A stretch of 64,000 bases of DNA, taken from positions 124,001 through 188,000 of the forward strand of contig NZ_CP059733.1 in the NCBI RefSeq assembly GCF_000948985.2. The letters run 5' to 3'. The notes below the pieces were generated by a model, which ran no database searches, was not told the DNA's origin, and saw only the letters and a list, made by a program, of their open reading frames with translations. This stretch comes from Thalassomonas viridans (GTDB lineage: Bacteria > Pseudomonadota > Gammaproteobacteria > Enterobacterales > Alteromonadaceae). Made by a program: the position numbers and the translations under genes. Of the stretch, positions 54,379 to 64,000 are shown in pieces (position 1 is the first letter of the stretch; every line of letters starts with the position of its first letter).

Positions 54379-55860
54379 TTATTGGGCGCTTTCGACAATA
54401 CGCTTCATATCTGTCATATAACCGCGTAATTCCTGACCTATGATTTCCACGCCGTGGCTGCGGATGGCTTCATTGACCTGGATCAGGCGCACGTTATCAA
54501 CGCCGTTTGAGCCGGTTAAGCCTTCTCCCAGATCTTCCAGCGTCAGCTTGGCGGCGAATTCTTCCAGCAAAGGCACGGCGGCATGGCTGAACAGGTAGTT
54601 GCCGTATTCTGCGGTATCCGAGATCACCACATTCATTTCATAAAGCTTGTTACGGGCGATACAGTTGGCGATCAGCGGCGTTTCATGCAGGGACTCGTAA
54701 TAGGCGGACTCGTCTATGATGCCGGCGGCCACCATAGATTCAAAGGCAAGTTCAACGCCCGCCTTGATCATGGCAATCACAAAAATGCCTTTATCATAAT
54801 ATTCCTGCTCGGTGATTTCGGTATCGCAGTCCGGCGCCAGCTCAAAGGAAGTCTCCGCCGTTTCCGCGCGCCATTTTAACAGGTTGGCATCGCCGTTGGC
54901 CCAGTCTTGCATCATGGTTTTGGAGAATTCCCCTTCGATGATGTCGTCCATATGCTTTTCAAATAACGGGCGTAAAATGTCTTTTAACTGTTCCGACATA
55001 TCAAAGGCGCGGATTTTCGCCGGGTTGGACAGGCGGTCCATCATGTTGGTGATACCGCCGTGTTTCAGTCCTTCTGTGGTGGTTTCCAGGCCGTATTGCA
55101 GCAATTTGCGCGCATAGCCGGCATCGACGCCGTTAGCCACCAACTGCTTGTGTCCCTGGATGGCGGCGGTTTGCAACATGCCGCATAAAATGGTTTGCTC
55201 GCCCATAAGGTCGGATTTTACTTCGGCGATAAAAGAAGACTCCAGTACACCCGCGCGGTCACCGCCGGTAGCGCTGGCATAGGCTTTGGCAATCGCCAGG
55301 CCGTCGCCGCGGGGATCGTTTTCCGGGTGCACCGCGATCAGGGTCGGTACGCCGAAACCGCGTTTGTACTCTTCCCGCACTTCGGTGCCGGGACATTTAG
55401 GGGCCACCATGATCACGGTAATGTCAGGGCGTATCTGCATGCCCTCTTCCACTATGTTAAAACCGTGGGAGTAGGACAGGGTCGCTCCCTCTTTCATCAG
55501 CGGCATCACGGCGCTGACGGCTGAAGTGTGCTGTTTGTCCGGGGTCAGGTTCAGTACCAGATCCGCCTGCGGGATCAGCTCCTGGTAGGTGCCGACGGTA
55601 AAGCCGTTTTCCGTTGCCCATTGCCACGACTGGCGTTTCTCGGCGATGGCGGCATCACGCAGGGCGTAGGAAATGTTGAGTCCGGAGTCGCGCATGTTCA
55701 GGCCCTGGTTTAAGCCCTGGGCGCCGCAGCCGACAATCACTATATTCCAGTCTTTGATAAAGTTACAGCCGTCGGCAAACTCTTCTCGTTTCATAAAACG
55801 ACACTTGCCCAGCTGAGCTAATTTTTCTCTTAAACTTAACGTATTAAAGTAATTGGCCAT
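54379..55860 (-). CDS. ilvC: Ketol-acid reductoisomerase (class II, long form)
   Basis: Second step of valine/isoleucine synthesis; Mg- and NADPH-dependent isomerisation and reduction. The 493 residues fit the duplicated class II form of gammaproteobacteria. NADPH binding is by [18 protein letters not shown] near 46-63; metal ligands are in the duplicated C-terminal helical domains ([13 protein letters not shown] and the [11 protein letters not shown] repeat). It is divergent from its activator gene ilvY, as in enterics. The leader contains an inverted repeat (TTTGACGC 55875-55882, GCGTCAAA 55899-55906). Confidence 0.97.
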   Translation of the reverse strand: MANYFNTLSLREKLAQLGKCRFMKREEFADGCNFIKDWNIVIVGCGAQGLNQGLNMRDSGLNISYALRDAAIAEKRQSWQWATENGFTVGTYQELIPQADLVLNLTPDKQHTSAVSAVMPLMKEGATLSYSHGFNIVEEGMQIRPDITVIMVAPKCPGTEVREEYKRGFGVPTLIAVHPENDPRGDGLAIAKAYASATGGDRAGVLESSFIAEVKSDLMGEQTILCGMLQTAAIQGHKQLVANGVDAGYARKLLQYGLETTTEGLKHGGITNMMDRLSNPAKIRAFDMSEQLKDILRPLFEKHMDDIIEGEFSKTMMQDWANGDANLLKWRAETAETSFELAPDCDTEITEQEYYDKGIFVIAMIKAGVELAFESMVAAGIIDESAYYESLHETPLIANCIARNKLYEMNVVISDTAEYGNYLFSHAAVPLLEEFAAKLTLEDLGEGLTGSNGVDNVRLIQVNEAIRSHGVEIIGQELRGYMTDMKRIVESAQ

Positions 55861-55918
55861 GCTTGTCTCCGCTGTTTGACGCCCTTTGCTGCTTTAAAGC
55901 GTCAAATGAAATCAAAAA

Positions 55919-56017
55919 AGTATAGGTCAGATATGCTGACGATAAAGCAATAATACCCTAGTTTTTTTGTTGCTTAAAATGATATATTTGCATTTCAGTG
56001 TTGCGTTTTATGCAACG
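55919..56017. promoter_or_regulatory. ilvC promoter and IlvY operator region
   Basis: GTTGC and GCAAC (56000-56004, 56012-56016) form a dyad that contains the LysR T-N11-A pattern. A half-site TTTGCAT lies next to it near 55988. On minus, TATACT at 55924-55919 is a good -10 for ilvC. The layout fits IlvY activation of ilvC with autoregulation of ilvY. Confidence 0.6.
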
Positions 56018-56055
56018 TGTTGTTTGGGATTTTTACCGAAGAAAAGCGAGGGCTT

Positions 56056-56934
56056 GTGGATATCAAATCACTGCAAATGTTTCAGCACCTGGCCAACAGC
56101 CTGCATTTTGCGCAAACGGCCCGGGCCTTTCACGTTAGTCCGTCAACCCTGAGCCGGGCGATACAGCGCCAGGAAGAATTGCTGGGCACCCCTTTGCTGC
56201 ACAGGGACAACCGCACCGTTGCCCTGACCGATGCCGGTGCGCAGTTTAAAATTTATGTCGACCAGCAGCTGGAACAATGGCAGCTGTTGAAACTGGCCCT
56301 GAATCAGCAACAGGCGGAGCTTAAGGGCAAGCTGCATATTTACTGTTCGGTGACCGCTGCCTACAGCCATTTGCCGCCGCTGCTGGATCGTTTCCGCCAG
56401 CGCCATCCCCTGGTGGAAATCATGCTGACCACAGGCGATGCCTCCGATGCCCTGGAGCAGGTGCAGCAGCAGGCGGTGGATTTCGCCATTGCCGCCCGGC
56501 CGGATAAATTAGCCGGCCGTTTTCATTTCCATCATCTGGCCCAGATCCCTTTGGTGGTGATCGCCCCGACCATAGCCTGTAGCGTGCAACAGATGTTGCA
56601 GCAGGAGTTGTTAAACTGGTCGCAGATCCCGATTATTCTGCCCGAGCACGGCCCTGCCCGGTCAAGGTTCGAGTCCTGGTACCGCAAGAAGCAACTGGGC
56701 AAACCTAATATTTACGCCACGGTTTCCGGCCATGAGGCGCTGGTGAGCATGGTGGCCCTGGGCTGCGGCGTCGGCATTACCCCGGAAGTGGTGGTGGACA
56801 ACAGCCCGGTGAAAGACAGGGTGCAGTACTTGCCCAAAGCCGGGGCCATCCAGCCGTTTGAGCTGGGAGTGTGTTGTTTAATGCAAAGGCGGCAACAGCC
56901 GCTGATCAAGGCTTTTTTTGATGCTATCGGTTAG
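56056..56934 (+). CDS. ilvY: LysR-type activator IlvY
   Basis: Activates ilvC in response to acetohydroxy-acid substrates. I chose GTG 56056 (MDIKSLQMFQHLANS), 292 residues, which fits E. coli IlvY; the longer frame from 56017 starts inside the operator. The HTH is near 3-62 (HFAQTARAFHVSPSTLSRAI) and the effector-binding domain follows. It is divergent from ilvC. Confidence 0.94.
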   Translation: MDIKSLQMFQHLANSLHFAQTARAFHVSPSTLSRAIQRQEELLGTPLLHRDNRTVALTDAGAQFKIYVDQQLEQWQLLKLALNQQQAELKGKLHIYCSVTAAYSHLPPLLDRFRQRHPLVEIMLTTGDASDALEQVQQQAVDFAIAARPDKLAGRFHFHHLAQIPLVVIAPTIACSVQQMLQQELLNWSQIPIILPEHGPARSRFESWYRKKQLGKPNIYATVSGHEALVSMVALGCGVGITPEVVVDNSPVKDRVQYLPKAGAIQPFELGVCCLMQRRQQPLIKAFFDAIG

Positions 56935-56956
56935 CGAGCCGATATGGTTTTAAACG

Positions 56957-57062
56957 GATACCGCATCGGTCAGGTGGCGTAATAACCTGTCCATGGCGCG
57001 GTACGAAAGGGCTTCGATCAGGTGTTCGTGTTTGATTTTTTCACTGGCTTCCATATCCGCCG
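56957..57062 (-). pseudogene. Duplicate of the comM 3' end
   Basis: This 106-bp segment repeats 57104-57209 at an offset of 147 bp. It still encodes MEASEKIKHEHLIEALSYRA and onwards to TDAVSV and a stop; the few base differences I see inside the shared codons are synonymous. It has no start and is separated from the true comM end by 41 bp of unrelated sequence. Conservation of the protein sequence suggests the fragment was recently part of a working comM allele. Confidence 0.92.
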
Positions 57063-57096
57063 TGGAGGTATGGGTGGGTTATTTTTAGCTTTCTTA

Positions 57097-58620
57097 TCAT
57101 GCTGATACCGCATCGGTCAGGTGACGCAATAATCTGTCCATGGCGCGGTACGATAGGGCTTCGATTAAGTGTTCGTGTTTGATTTTTTCACTGGCTTCCA
57201 TATCCGCCAGGGTGCGGGCAATTTTTAAAATCTTGTGGTGTGCCCGGGTCGACATTCCCAGCTTTTCCACCGCCAGCTCCAGGAACTCATTGTCATCCCT
57301 GCTCAGCTGGCAATAGCGGCGCACCTGGGCACTGCTCAGGTGGGCATTTGCCAGCCCCTGCCGCTGAACCTGGCGTTGCCGGCAAGTGTCGACCCGCTGC
57401 TGGATAACGGCGCTGTTCTCGCTGGTTTTATTTTCCCCGGACCAGATGCCCCGGGGAAGACGGGCGACTTCGATCTGGATATCGATGCGATCCAGAAAAG
57501 GCCCGGACAAACGGTTGAGGTAGCGCAATACCTGCTCCGGGGTGCTGCGGTTGTCATTGTAAAAACCTGTGGGGCTGGGATTCATGGCCGCCACCAGCTG
57601 GAAGCGGGCGGGAAAGGTTTGTTTGAGCAAGGCCCGTGAGATGGTGACTTCGCCGGATTCCATCGGCTCGCGCAGCACATCCAGCACCTTACGGTCGAAT
57701 TCCGGCAATTCGTCCAGGAACAGGACCCCGTTATGGGCCAGGGAGATCTCGCCGGGTTTGGGCTGGCTGCCGCCGCCGACTAAGGCGGCAGAAGATGCCG
57801 TATGGTGCGGGGCGCGAAACGGCCGCCTCAGCCAGGACTGCTCGTTTATGGGCTGGTGGCTGATGGACTGGATGGCGGCTGCCGACAGGGCCTCTTCTTC
57901 CGTCATCAGCGGTAATATGCCGGGTAAGCGGCTGGCGAGCATGGTTTTTCCCGTTCCCGGCGGCCCGATAAACAACAGGTTGTGGCCGCCGCTGGCGGCA
58001 ATTTCCAGTGCCCGTTTTGCCAGTGGCTGGCCGACCACATCCGCCATGTCTTCGCTGCTGCTTTTGGCCGGTGTGCTTCCGGTTTTCGCCTCGACCAAAG
58101 GCAGCCTGCTCTGGCGCAGGAAGTGGGGGTAAAGCTGGGTTAAATGATCCAGGGCATGGATTTTTGCGTCCCTGACCCAGCTTGCCTGGTTGGCGTTTGC
58201 CCTGGGGATAAACAGGGTCCTGTCCTGGGTTTTGCTGGCAATCGCCAGCGGAATTTCTCCGACAATTTCCCGGATCTCGCCGGAAAGCGCCAGCTCACCG
58301 GCAAATTCGTATTGGTGCAGATCCGCTATCGGCAGCTGATCCGAGGCCACCAGGATGCCGACGGCTATGGGCAGATCGAAACGGCCGCCTTCTTTGGGCA
58401 AATCCGCCGGCGCCAGGTTGATGGTGATACGTTTGGCGGGAAATTCATAACCGCAGTTGAGCAGCGCACTGCGTACCCTGTCTTTGGCTTCCTTGACCGA
58501 AGTTTCCGGCAAACCGACGATATTAAAGGCCGGCAGGCCATTGGCGAGATGGACTTCCACCGCCACTTGCGGCGATTCAAGACCCAGCCGCGCCCTGCTG
58601 TAAACACATGCTAATGCCAT
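57097..58620 (-). CDS. comM: ComM/YifB Mg-chelatase-like AAA+ ATPase
   Basis: Hexameric helicase that drives branch migration during natural transformation. I chose the ATG at 58620 (MALACVYSRARLGLE), 507 residues. It has an N-terminal Lon-like ChlI domain (about 1-125; GLPAFNIVGLPETSVKEAKDRV is characteristic), the AAA+ Walker A GPPGTGKTML near 220, Walker B VLFLDELPEF, and the C-terminal Mg-chelatase domain. comM is a frequent integration site for islands; here its 3' end is duplicated. Confidence 0.95.
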   Translation of the reverse strand: MALACVYSRARLGLESPQVAVEVHLANGLPAFNIVGLPETSVKEAKDRVRSALLNCGYEFPAKRITINLAPADLPKEGGRFDLPIAVGILVASDQLPIADLHQYEFAGELALSGEIREIVGEIPLAIASKTQDRTLFIPRANANQASWVRDAKIHALDHLTQLYPHFLRQSRLPLVEAKTGSTPAKSSSEDMADVVGQPLAKRALEIAASGGHNLLFIGPPGTGKTMLASRLPGILPLMTEEEALSAAAIQSISHQPINEQSWLRRPFRAPHHTASSAALVGGGSQPKPGEISLAHNGVLFLDELPEFDRKVLDVLREPMESGEVTISRALLKQTFPARFQLVAAMNPSPTGFYNDNRSTPEQVLRYLNRLSGPFLDRIDIQIEVARLPRGIWSGENKTSENSAVIQQRVDTCRQRQVQRQGLANAHLSSAQVRRYCQLSRDDNEFLELAVEKLGMSTRAHHKILKIARTLADMEASEKIKHEHLIEALSYRAMDRLLRHLTDAVSA

Positions 58621-58814
58621 AAAAATCCATTTTTTTACCAAGCGGCTTAACATTCAAGTGTAGCCGGTGTGACTTTTTTCGCGAGTGCGGGTGCTTGATT
58701 TTTAAGCGAATTAAAAATGAGCAATAAAAAAGCTTGCTAGCGGATATTAAGCTGTGGTACTAATTTAAATAGATGCAAACAATGCAAATAAATTTTCGGA
58801 AAAATTAAATAAAC

Positions 58815-58895
58815 ATGCAAAACCTTAGCTTAGTGATTATTAACATTCTCGTCGTGGTGATTATTAAATCATCGCGGGGGTATTCGTTGAGCTAA
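58815..58895 (+). CDS. ilvL: ilvGMED leader peptide
   Basis: The 26-codon frame encodes MQNLSLVIINILVVVIIK and a short tail. Fourteen of the first 17 residues after Met region are rich in Ile, Val and Leu (five Ile, four Val, three Leu), the end products of the operon. A terminator follows 23 bp after the stop, and the codons overlap an alternative pairing partner of that terminator. This is the standard design of branched-chain amino-acid attenuation. A weak TTGCTA/TACTAA promoter pair lies at 58734-58763. Confidence 0.92.
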   Translation: MQNLSLVIINILVVVIIKSSRGYSLS

Positions 58896-58918
58896 AGAAA
58901 AGCACAAGAGAGAATTCC

Positions 58919-58952
58919 AAACCCCCGTTTCGAAAGAAGCGGGGGTTTTTTG
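58919..58952 (+). promoter_or_regulatory. ilv attenuator (terminator with alternative pairing)
   Basis: AACCCCCGTTTC and GAAGCGGGGGTT form the terminator stem (with a T run). The sequence CGGGGGT in the leader-peptide gene (58875-58881) is complementary to ACCCCCG of the stem's 5' arm (58921-58927), giving an antiterminator when the ribosome stalls on scarce Ile/Val/Leu tRNAs. Confidence 0.9.
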
Positions 58953-59161
58953 CTTTCAGGGCCTGGAAAAATAAGCAAACGCGGCATATGGCGTTTTGTG
59001 GAAGTAACCAGCCGAAGCAAGTTGAAGGAAAAAAGGCAAGAGCAGCGGCGCCGGTTTAATAAACAAAAAGGCGTTGAACATTATCAGTTATCGGAGTTAA
59101 CACAGGGCACTTGGTTATTCGTTCATTGATGAATAACAAGTGAATAGTTAAGGCAAACAAG

Positions 59162-60856
59162 ATGGCAAGCAAGATCGCAAAAAAACAAGAGTTAACAGGC
59201 GCATCATTACTGTTTCAGGTACTGCAGCAACACGGGGTGAAAGATGTTTTCGGCTATCCCGGCGGCGCGATTATGCCGATTTATGATGCCCTGTATGACA
59301 GCGAGGTAAAACACTATCTTTGCCGTCATGAGCAGGGAGCGGCGTTTTCAGCCATAGGTTATGCCCGTGCCTGCGGCAAGGTGGGGGTATGTTTTGCCAC
59401 TTCCGGCCCTGGGGCGACTAACCTGATCACCGGCCTTGCCGATGCCATGTCGGATTCCATTCCTGTGGTTGCCATCACCGGCCAGGTGTCTACTAAGGCC
59501 ATGGGGTCGGACGCGTTCCAGGAAGTGGATATTATCGGTTTGTCGCTGGCCTGTACCAAGCATTGTTTCCAGGTTAAAGACGTTAATGAGCTGGAAGAGG
59601 TGTTGAACCAGGCTTTTGCCATGGCGCTGTCCGGCCGCCAGGGGCCCGTGCTGGTGGATATTCCCAAAGATGTCCAGCTGGCGGCTTTAAACCGTAAAAC
59701 GGCAGGTGCTTCCCGGCTGACGACAGCTCCCCGGCAGGAAGCTAAGGCAGAGCAGGCTCCCGCCAATGTCGGCGCCGCCCTGGCCCTGCTGAGCCAGGCT
59801 AAAAAACCTGTGTTATATGTCGGCGGCGGTGTCGGTATGGCCGGTGCCGTGCCGCAATTGCGTGAATTTATCGAGATCAGCGGCATGCCCAGCGTGTCTA
59901 CCTTAAAGGGACTGGGAGCGGTAGATTCGAAAACCGATAGCTATTTGGGCATGCTGGGCATGCACGGCACCAAAGCCGCCAATCTGGCGGTACAGCAGTG
60001 TGATTTGCTGATGGCGGTGGGTGCCAGGTTTGACGACAGGGTGACCGGGAAACTGGCGGAATTCGCCCCCGACGCCAAGGTCATACATTTTGATATCGAC
60101 CCGGCGGAAATCAGCAAGCGCCGCGTCGCCGACGCCGTGGTGTTAGGAGACTTAAAGGTGAATTTACCCGCCTGTGCCCTGCCGCTGGATATCGAAGCCT
60201 GGCGTACCCGGTGCCTGCATATGAAGGACAGTTTTTCCTGGAATTATAACCATCCCGGCGAGGGCATCTTTGCCCCGGCACTGTTAAACCAATTGTCACA
60301 GGCCATGCCGGAAAACACTGTGGTTACTACCGATGTCGGCCAGCACCAGATGTGGAGCGCGCAGCATATGGCCTTTAGCGATCCGGGGAATTTCCTTACC
60401 AGCGGCGGCCAGGGCGCCATGGGGTTTGGTTTGCCGGCGGCGATCGGCGCCCAGGTGAGCCGGGGGCAGGATACCGTGATTGCCGTCTCCGGAGACGGTT
60501 CTTTTATGATGAATGTCCAGGAGCTTTCCACCATCAAACGCTACGGTCTGCCGGTAAAAATCGTACTGATCGACAACGCCAAACTCGGCATGGTACGCCA
60601 GTGGCAGCAACTGTTTTTTGAGCAGCGCTACAGCGAAACCGACTTATCCGATAACCCGGACTTTGTCACCCTGGCGGGGGCTTTTGATATCAAAGGCAAA
60701 ACCATCACGCAAAAAAGTGAAATCGGCGCGGCCATTGAAGACATGCTCAGCCATGACGGCGCTTACCTTTTGCAGGTGAAAATTTCCGCCAGCGACAATG
60801 TCTGGCCGTTAGTGCCGCCGGAAACCGCCAATGACGAGATGATGGAGAGTCATTGA
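59162..60856 (+). CDS. ilvG: Acetolactate synthase, large subunit
   Basis: ThDP/FAD enzyme making acetolactate or acetohydroxybutyrate, the first common step to Val, Leu and Ile. The 564 residues are uninterrupted, unlike the broken ilvG of E. coli K-12. Landmarks are [15 protein letters not shown] and the catalytic Glu in HEQGAAF near 57, the FAD region [12 protein letters not shown], and the ThDP motif [14 protein letters not shown] near 443. It heads ilvGMED behind the attenuator. Confidence 0.97.
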   Translation: MASKIAKKQELTGASLLFQVLQQHGVKDVFGYPGGAIMPIYDALYDSEVKHYLCRHEQGAAFSAIGYARACGKVGVCFATSGPGATNLITGLADAMSDSIPVVAITGQVSTKAMGSDAFQEVDIIGLSLACTKHCFQVKDVNELEEVLNQAFAMALSGRQGPVLVDIPKDVQLAALNRKTAGASRLTTAPRQEAKAEQAPANVGAALALLSQAKKPVLYVGGGVGMAGAVPQLREFIEISGMPSVSTLKGLGAVDSKTDSYLGMLGMHGTKAANLAVQQCDLLMAVGARFDDRVTGKLAEFAPDAKVIHFDIDPAEISKRRVADAVVLGDLKVNLPACALPLDIEAWRTRCLHMKDSFSWNYNHPGEGIFAPALLNQLSQAMPENTVVTTDVGQHQMWSAQHMAFSDPGNFLTSGGQGAMGFGLPAAIGAQVSRGQDTVIAVSGDGSFMMNVQELSTIKRYGLPVKIVLIDNAKLGMVRQWQQLFFEQRYSETDLSDNPDFVTLAGAFDIKGKTITQKSEIGAAIEDMLSHDGAYLLQVKISASDNVWPLVPPETANDEMMESH

Positions 60857-60911
60857 TGAAAGCTTATTTATTGAAAACCTTTAACACCTTTTACTGCCAG
60901 GAGCGAACAAG

Positions 60912-61169
60912 ATGAACCAACATACATTGAAGATCACCGCATCGGATCAGCCTACTGTGCTGGAAAGGTTATTGCAGGTCACCCGCTACCGCGGATTTGT
61001 CGTCACCGGTATGACCATGTTTCCCCAGGAGGCGGACGGGGAACTGGCGATAGAAATTTCGGTGCGCAGCGAAAACTCCATCGACAATTTATACCATCAA
61101 TTAGATAAATTATTCGACATCAGGGATATCAGGGTTGACAATACCACATCACTGCAATGTCGCGCATAA
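60912..61169 (+). CDS. ilvM: Acetolactate synthase, small regulatory subunit
   Basis: The 85-residue ACT-domain subunit (LKITASDQPTVLERLLQVTRYRGF at the N-terminus) partners with IlvG. It is the short IlvM form, without the C-terminal extension of IlvN/IlvH, so valine inhibition is expected to be weak. It starts 55 bp after ilvG with a CAGGAG ribosome site. Confidence 0.94.
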   Translation: MNQHTLKITASDQPTVLERLLQVTRYRGFVVTGMTMFPQEADGELAIEISVRSENSIDNLYHQLDKLFDIRDIRVDNTTSLQCRA

Positions 61170-61213
61170 TCAATACAACATCTTACGTTGTAATTTAACC
61201 TTAGGAAAAAGAA

Positions 61214-62140
61214 ATGGCTAAAGTAAGTGCTGAACTCATTTGGTTTAATGGTGAACTCATTCCATGGCAGAACGCTACCGTGCATGTGATGAGCCACGCA
61301 TTACATTATGGTTCATCCGTGTTTGAAGGGATCCGGGCCTATAAGACCCATAAGGGCACCTGTATTTTTCGCTTAAAAGAGCATATCGAGCGTTTGTTTG
61401 ACTCCGCCAAAATCTACCGTATGGATATTCCCTATACGGTGGAAGAAGTAATGCAGGCCTGTAAAGATGCCGTCACCAAAAATAAACTTGAAGCCGCCTA
61501 CCTCAGGCCGCTGGCTTTCCTTGGCGATGTCGGCATGGGCCTGCGTCCGCCGGCGGATGCCAAGGCAGACCTGATGATTGCCGCCTTTAGCTGGGAAGCC
61601 TATTTAGGGGCCGATGCGATCGAGAACGGCGTAGAAGTCGGGGTGTCCAGCTGGAACCGCCTGGCGCCGAATACCATGCCGACCGCGGCAAAAGCCGGCG
61701 GTAACTACCTGTCATCCCAGTTAATTTCTATGGAAGCCGGCCGTCACGGTTATACCGAAGGCATTGCCATGGATGTTAACAACCAGATCAGCGAAGGGGC
61801 GGGCCAGAACCTGTTCCTGGTACGCAAAGGCATCATTTATACCCCGCCGGGCACGGCTTCCATCCTGCAGGGCTTAACCCGGGATGCGGTGTTGGTACTG
61901 GCAAAAGACTTGGGTTACGAGGTGCGTGAAGAAACCATCTCCCGCGAAGCCCTGTACCTGGCGGACGAATTCTTTATGACGGGCACCGCCACAGAAATCG
62001 TGCCGGTGAAAACCGTTGACGGCCTGCCGGTGGGCAAAGGCGGTCGCGGCCCGGTAACCAAGGCCTTACAGGATGCCTTCTTCGGTATCTTCGATGGCAG
62101 CACAGAAGACAAATGGGGCTGGTTAGAGCCGATCGCCTAA
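61214..62140 (+). CDS. ilvE: Branched-chain amino-acid aminotransferase
   Basis: Class IV PLP aminotransferase for the last step to Val, Leu and Ile. The 308 residues match E. coli IlvE; the PLP lysine is in TAAKAGGNYLSS near residue 160, with IWFNGELIPW at the N-terminus, the HALHYGSSVFEGIRAY strand and the FFMTGTATEIVPV motif near 258. It is followed by a terminator-like hairpin before ilvD. Confidence 0.97.
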   Translation: MAKVSAELIWFNGELIPWQNATVHVMSHALHYGSSVFEGIRAYKTHKGTCIFRLKEHIERLFDSAKIYRMDIPYTVEEVMQACKDAVTKNKLEAAYLRPLAFLGDVGMGLRPPADAKADLMIAAFSWEAYLGADAIENGVEVGVSSWNRLAPNTMPTAAKAGGNYLSSQLISMEAGRHGYTEGIAMDVNNQISEGAGQNLFLVRKGIIYTPPGTASILQGLTRDAVLVLAKDLGYEVREETISREALYLADEFFMTGTATEIVPVKTVDGLPVGKGGRGPVTKALQDAFFGIFDGSTEDKWGWLEPIA

Positions 62141-62154
62141 CCCGGAGCCCAACA

Positions 62155-62199
62155 GGGGAAACTGCTCCGGCAGGCGCCGGGCAGGTTTCCCTTTTTTTT
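62155..62199 (+). terminator. Intra-operon terminator-like hairpin between ilvE and ilvD
   Basis: GGGGAAACTGC and GCAGGTTTCCC pair (one extra G) around a GC-rich loop that can itself fold, followed by seven T. It would reduce read-through to ilvD, so ilvD may depend partly on partial termination or its own promoter. Confidence 0.75.
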
Positions 62200-62231
62200 A
62201 ACCGATATTTTTTTAATGGATATGTAACGCT

Positions 62232-64000
62232 ATGCCAAAATTAAGATCTGCAACTTCTACCCAGGGCCGTAATATGGCGGGCGCCCGCGCACTCTGGCGT
62301 GCAACCGGTATGACGGACAATGACTTTGGCAAGCCTATTATTGCCGTGGTGAATTCTTTTACCCAGTTTGTGCCCGGACATGTGCATTTAAAAGATATGG
62401 GACAGCTGGTGGCGGGCGCCATAGCCGAGGCCGGCGGTGTCGCCAAAGAATTTAATACCATCGCCGTGGACGACGGTATCGCCATGGGGCACAGCGGCAT
62501 GCTCTACAGCTTGCCTTCGCGGGATCTGATCGCCGATTCGGTGGAATATATGGTAAACGCCCATTGCGCCGATGCCATGGTATGTATCTCCAATTGCGAC
62601 AAGATCACCCCGGGCATGATGATGGCGGCGATGCGCCTGAATATCCCGGTGATCTTTGTTTCCGGCGGCCCGATGGAAGCCGGTAAAACCAAATTGTCGG
62701 ATCAGATCATTAAATTAGACCTGGTGGATGCTATGATCCAGGGGGCGGATCCGACAGTGTCCGACGAACAAAGCGACCAGATAGAAAGATCCGCCTGTCC
62801 CACCTGCGGCTCCTGCTCCGGCATGTTTACCGCCAATTCCATGAATTGCCTGGCGGAAGCCCTGGGCCTGGCCCTGCCGGGCAACGGCTCTATGCTGGCC
62901 ACCCATGCCGACAGGAAGCAACTGTTTTTGCAGGCGGGACGTGAAATCGTCAACCTGACCAGGCGTTATTACCAGGACGATGACGAGTCCGCCCTGCCCC
63001 GCAATATCGCCAATAAAACCGCCTTTGAAAACGCCATGTGCCTGGATATCGCCATGGGGGGCTCCAGCAACACGGTACTGCATTTGCTGGCGGCCGCCAA
63101 CGAGGCGGAAATTGATTTTACCATGGCGGATATCGACCGTTTGTCCCGCAAGGTGCCGCATTTATGTAAGGTGGCCCCTGCCACCCAGGAATATCATATG
63201 GAAGACGTGCATCGCGCCGGTGGCGTGGTGGCTATCCTGGGGGAGCTGGCCCGGGCAGGCTTGCTCGACACCCGGGTGAGCAATGTTTTAGGCATCAGCC
63301 TGGCAGACTTATTGGAAAAATATGATGTTGCCTTAACCCAAGACGAAGCGGTGAAAGACTTTTACCGCGCCGGTCCCGCCGGTATACGCACCACCCAGGC
63401 CTTTAGCCAGGACTGCCGTTACGACACTCTGGACATCGACCGTGAACAGGGCTGTATCCGCACCCGGGAGCATGCCTTTTCCCAGGAAGGCGGACTGGCG
63501 GTATTATCCGGCAATATCGCCCCGGACGGCTGTATCGTGAAAACCGCCGGGGTGGCGGAAGATAATTTAACTTTCACCGGGCCGGCCCATGTATTTGAAA
63601 GCCAGGAAGACGCCGTGGAAGGTATCCTGGGGGGCAAAGTGGTTGCCGGTGAAGTGGTGGTGATCCGTTATGAAGGGCCTAAAGGCGGGCCGGGTATGCA
63701 GGAAATGCTTTACCCTACCACCTACCTGAAATCTATGGGGCTGGGCAAGGCCTGTGCCCTGATCACCGACGGACGTTTCTCCGGCGGCACTTCCGGCCTG
63801 TCTATCGGGCATATTTCGCCGGAAGCGGCCAACGGCGGCGCCATCGGCCTGGTTGAGCAGGGGGATATTATCCATATCGATATTCCCAGGCGGGAGATCA
63901 AATTACAGCTCCCGGATGAGGAGCTGATCAGGCGCCGCAGCCGGATGCAGGACCAACAAAAGGCCTGGCAGCCTAAAGACAGGGTGCGTCCCATCAGCTA
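62232..64000 (+). CDS. ilvD: Dihydroxy-acid dehydratase (3' end beyond window)
   Basis: Fe-S enzyme that dehydrates 2,3-dihydroxy acids, the third common step of branched-chain synthesis. 589 codons are present before the window ends; the E. coli protein is 616 residues, so only a short C-terminal piece is missing. The cluster cysteines are in [10 protein letters not shown] near 122 and [17 protein letters not shown] near 195. ATG 62232 fits the family start [20 protein letters not shown]. Confidence 0.97.
   Translation, partial: MPKLRSATSTQGRNMAGARALWRATGMTDNDFGKPIIAVVNSFTQFVPGHVHLKDMGQLVAGAIAEAGGVAKEFNTIAVDDGIAMGHSGMLYSLPSRDLIADSVEYMVNAHCADAMVCISNCDKITPGMMMAAMRLNIPVIFVSGGPMEAGKTKLSDQIIKLDLVDAMIQGADPTVSDEQSDQIERSACPTCGSCSGMFTANSMNCLAEALGLALPGNGSMLATHADRKQLFLQAGREIVNLTRRYYQDDDESALPRNIANKTAFENAMCLDIAMGGSSNTVLHLLAAANEAEIDFTMADIDRLSRKVPHLCKVAPATQEYHMEDVHRAGGVVAILGELARAGLLDTRVSNVLGISLADLLEKYDVALTQDEAVKDFYRAGPAGIRTTQAFSQDCRYDTLDIDREQGCIRTREHAFSQEGGLAVLSGNIAPDGCIVKTAGVAEDNLTFTGPAHVFESQEDAVEGILGGKVVAGEVVVIRYEGPKGGPGMQEMLYPTTYLKSMGLGKACALITDGRFSGGTSGLSIGHISPEAANGGAIGLVEQGDIIHIDIPRREIKLQLPDEELIRRRSRMQDQQKAWQPKDRVRPIS

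Overview
The window reads as a chromosomal segment of a marine gammaproteobacterium. The conserved gene blocks (trxA-rho, ubiD-fre, hemCDXY, cyaY-lptM-lysA-dapF-DUF484-yigB-uvrD, rarD-yigI-recQ, proBA, ilvC/ilvY, comM-ilvLGMED) match the Alteromonadales/Colwelliaceae pattern. Protein style, abundant c-di-GMP genes and secreted FG-GAP/Rhs proteins suggest Thalassomonas or a close relative. The genus is an inference; the class is well supported. I saw no tRNA, rRNA, CRISPR array or complete insertion sequence.

Layout. 0-2.4 kb: end of trxA, rho, then a small islet with a 75-residue secreted peptide and a decayed second copy of the rho 3' end. 2.5-5.9 kb: a lipoprotein, ubiD and fre. 6.0-10.4 kb (minus): the cyaY-hemC-hemD-hemX-hemY haem operon. 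10.6-16.7 kb (plus): lptM-lysA-dapF-DUF484-yigB, then uvrD behind a LexA box; xerC and cyaA are missing from places they occupy in enteric relatives. 16.7-20.1 kb: a REC-REC-GGDEF protein and a YfiR-domain histidine kinase. 20.3-37.3 kb: an accessory island. It carries an XRE regulator with a double-glycine peptide and a membrane protein, a divergent pair of paralogous unknown genes, a Lar-like zinc protein, and a large Sec-exported Rhs polymorphic-toxin locus. 37.4-53.9 kb: backbone again (rarD, yigI, recQ, cytochrome c, selO, GGDEF genes with a c-di-GMP-I riboswitch, tesB, ybdG, yihG, proB, proA). 53.9-64 kb: a 49-bp tandem repeat, ilvC/ilvY, comM with a duplicated 3' end, and the attenuator-controlled ilvLGMED operon, which runs off the right edge inside ilvD.

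The most interesting system is the Rhs locus (23.6-37.2 kb). A secreted FG-GAP/Ig-like protein is translationally coupled to a secreted 1601-residue Rhs protein. The upstream protein ends in an Rhs strand motif (HTDLLGSPVAETDENG) that appears to be missing from the Rhs core itself, so one Rhs shell may be split over two polypeptides, in the manner of TcB/TcC. Downstream lie one active toxin/immunity pair and three silent toxin/immunity cassettes. Two of these are preceded by 1.23 kb and 0.88 kb of near-identical Rhs core, and each cassette is closed by a similar terminator. Three tips are CxxC/HNH-type nucleases; the fourth is glycine-rich and membrane-active in appearance, and its immunity protein has two membrane segments.

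Other notable points are a c-di-GMP riboswitch with a visible switching helix and promoter upstream of a diguanylate cyclase gene, two gene 3'-end duplications (rho and comM) that look like scars of integration or allelic recombination, and a dyad motif seen at two loci (three copies).
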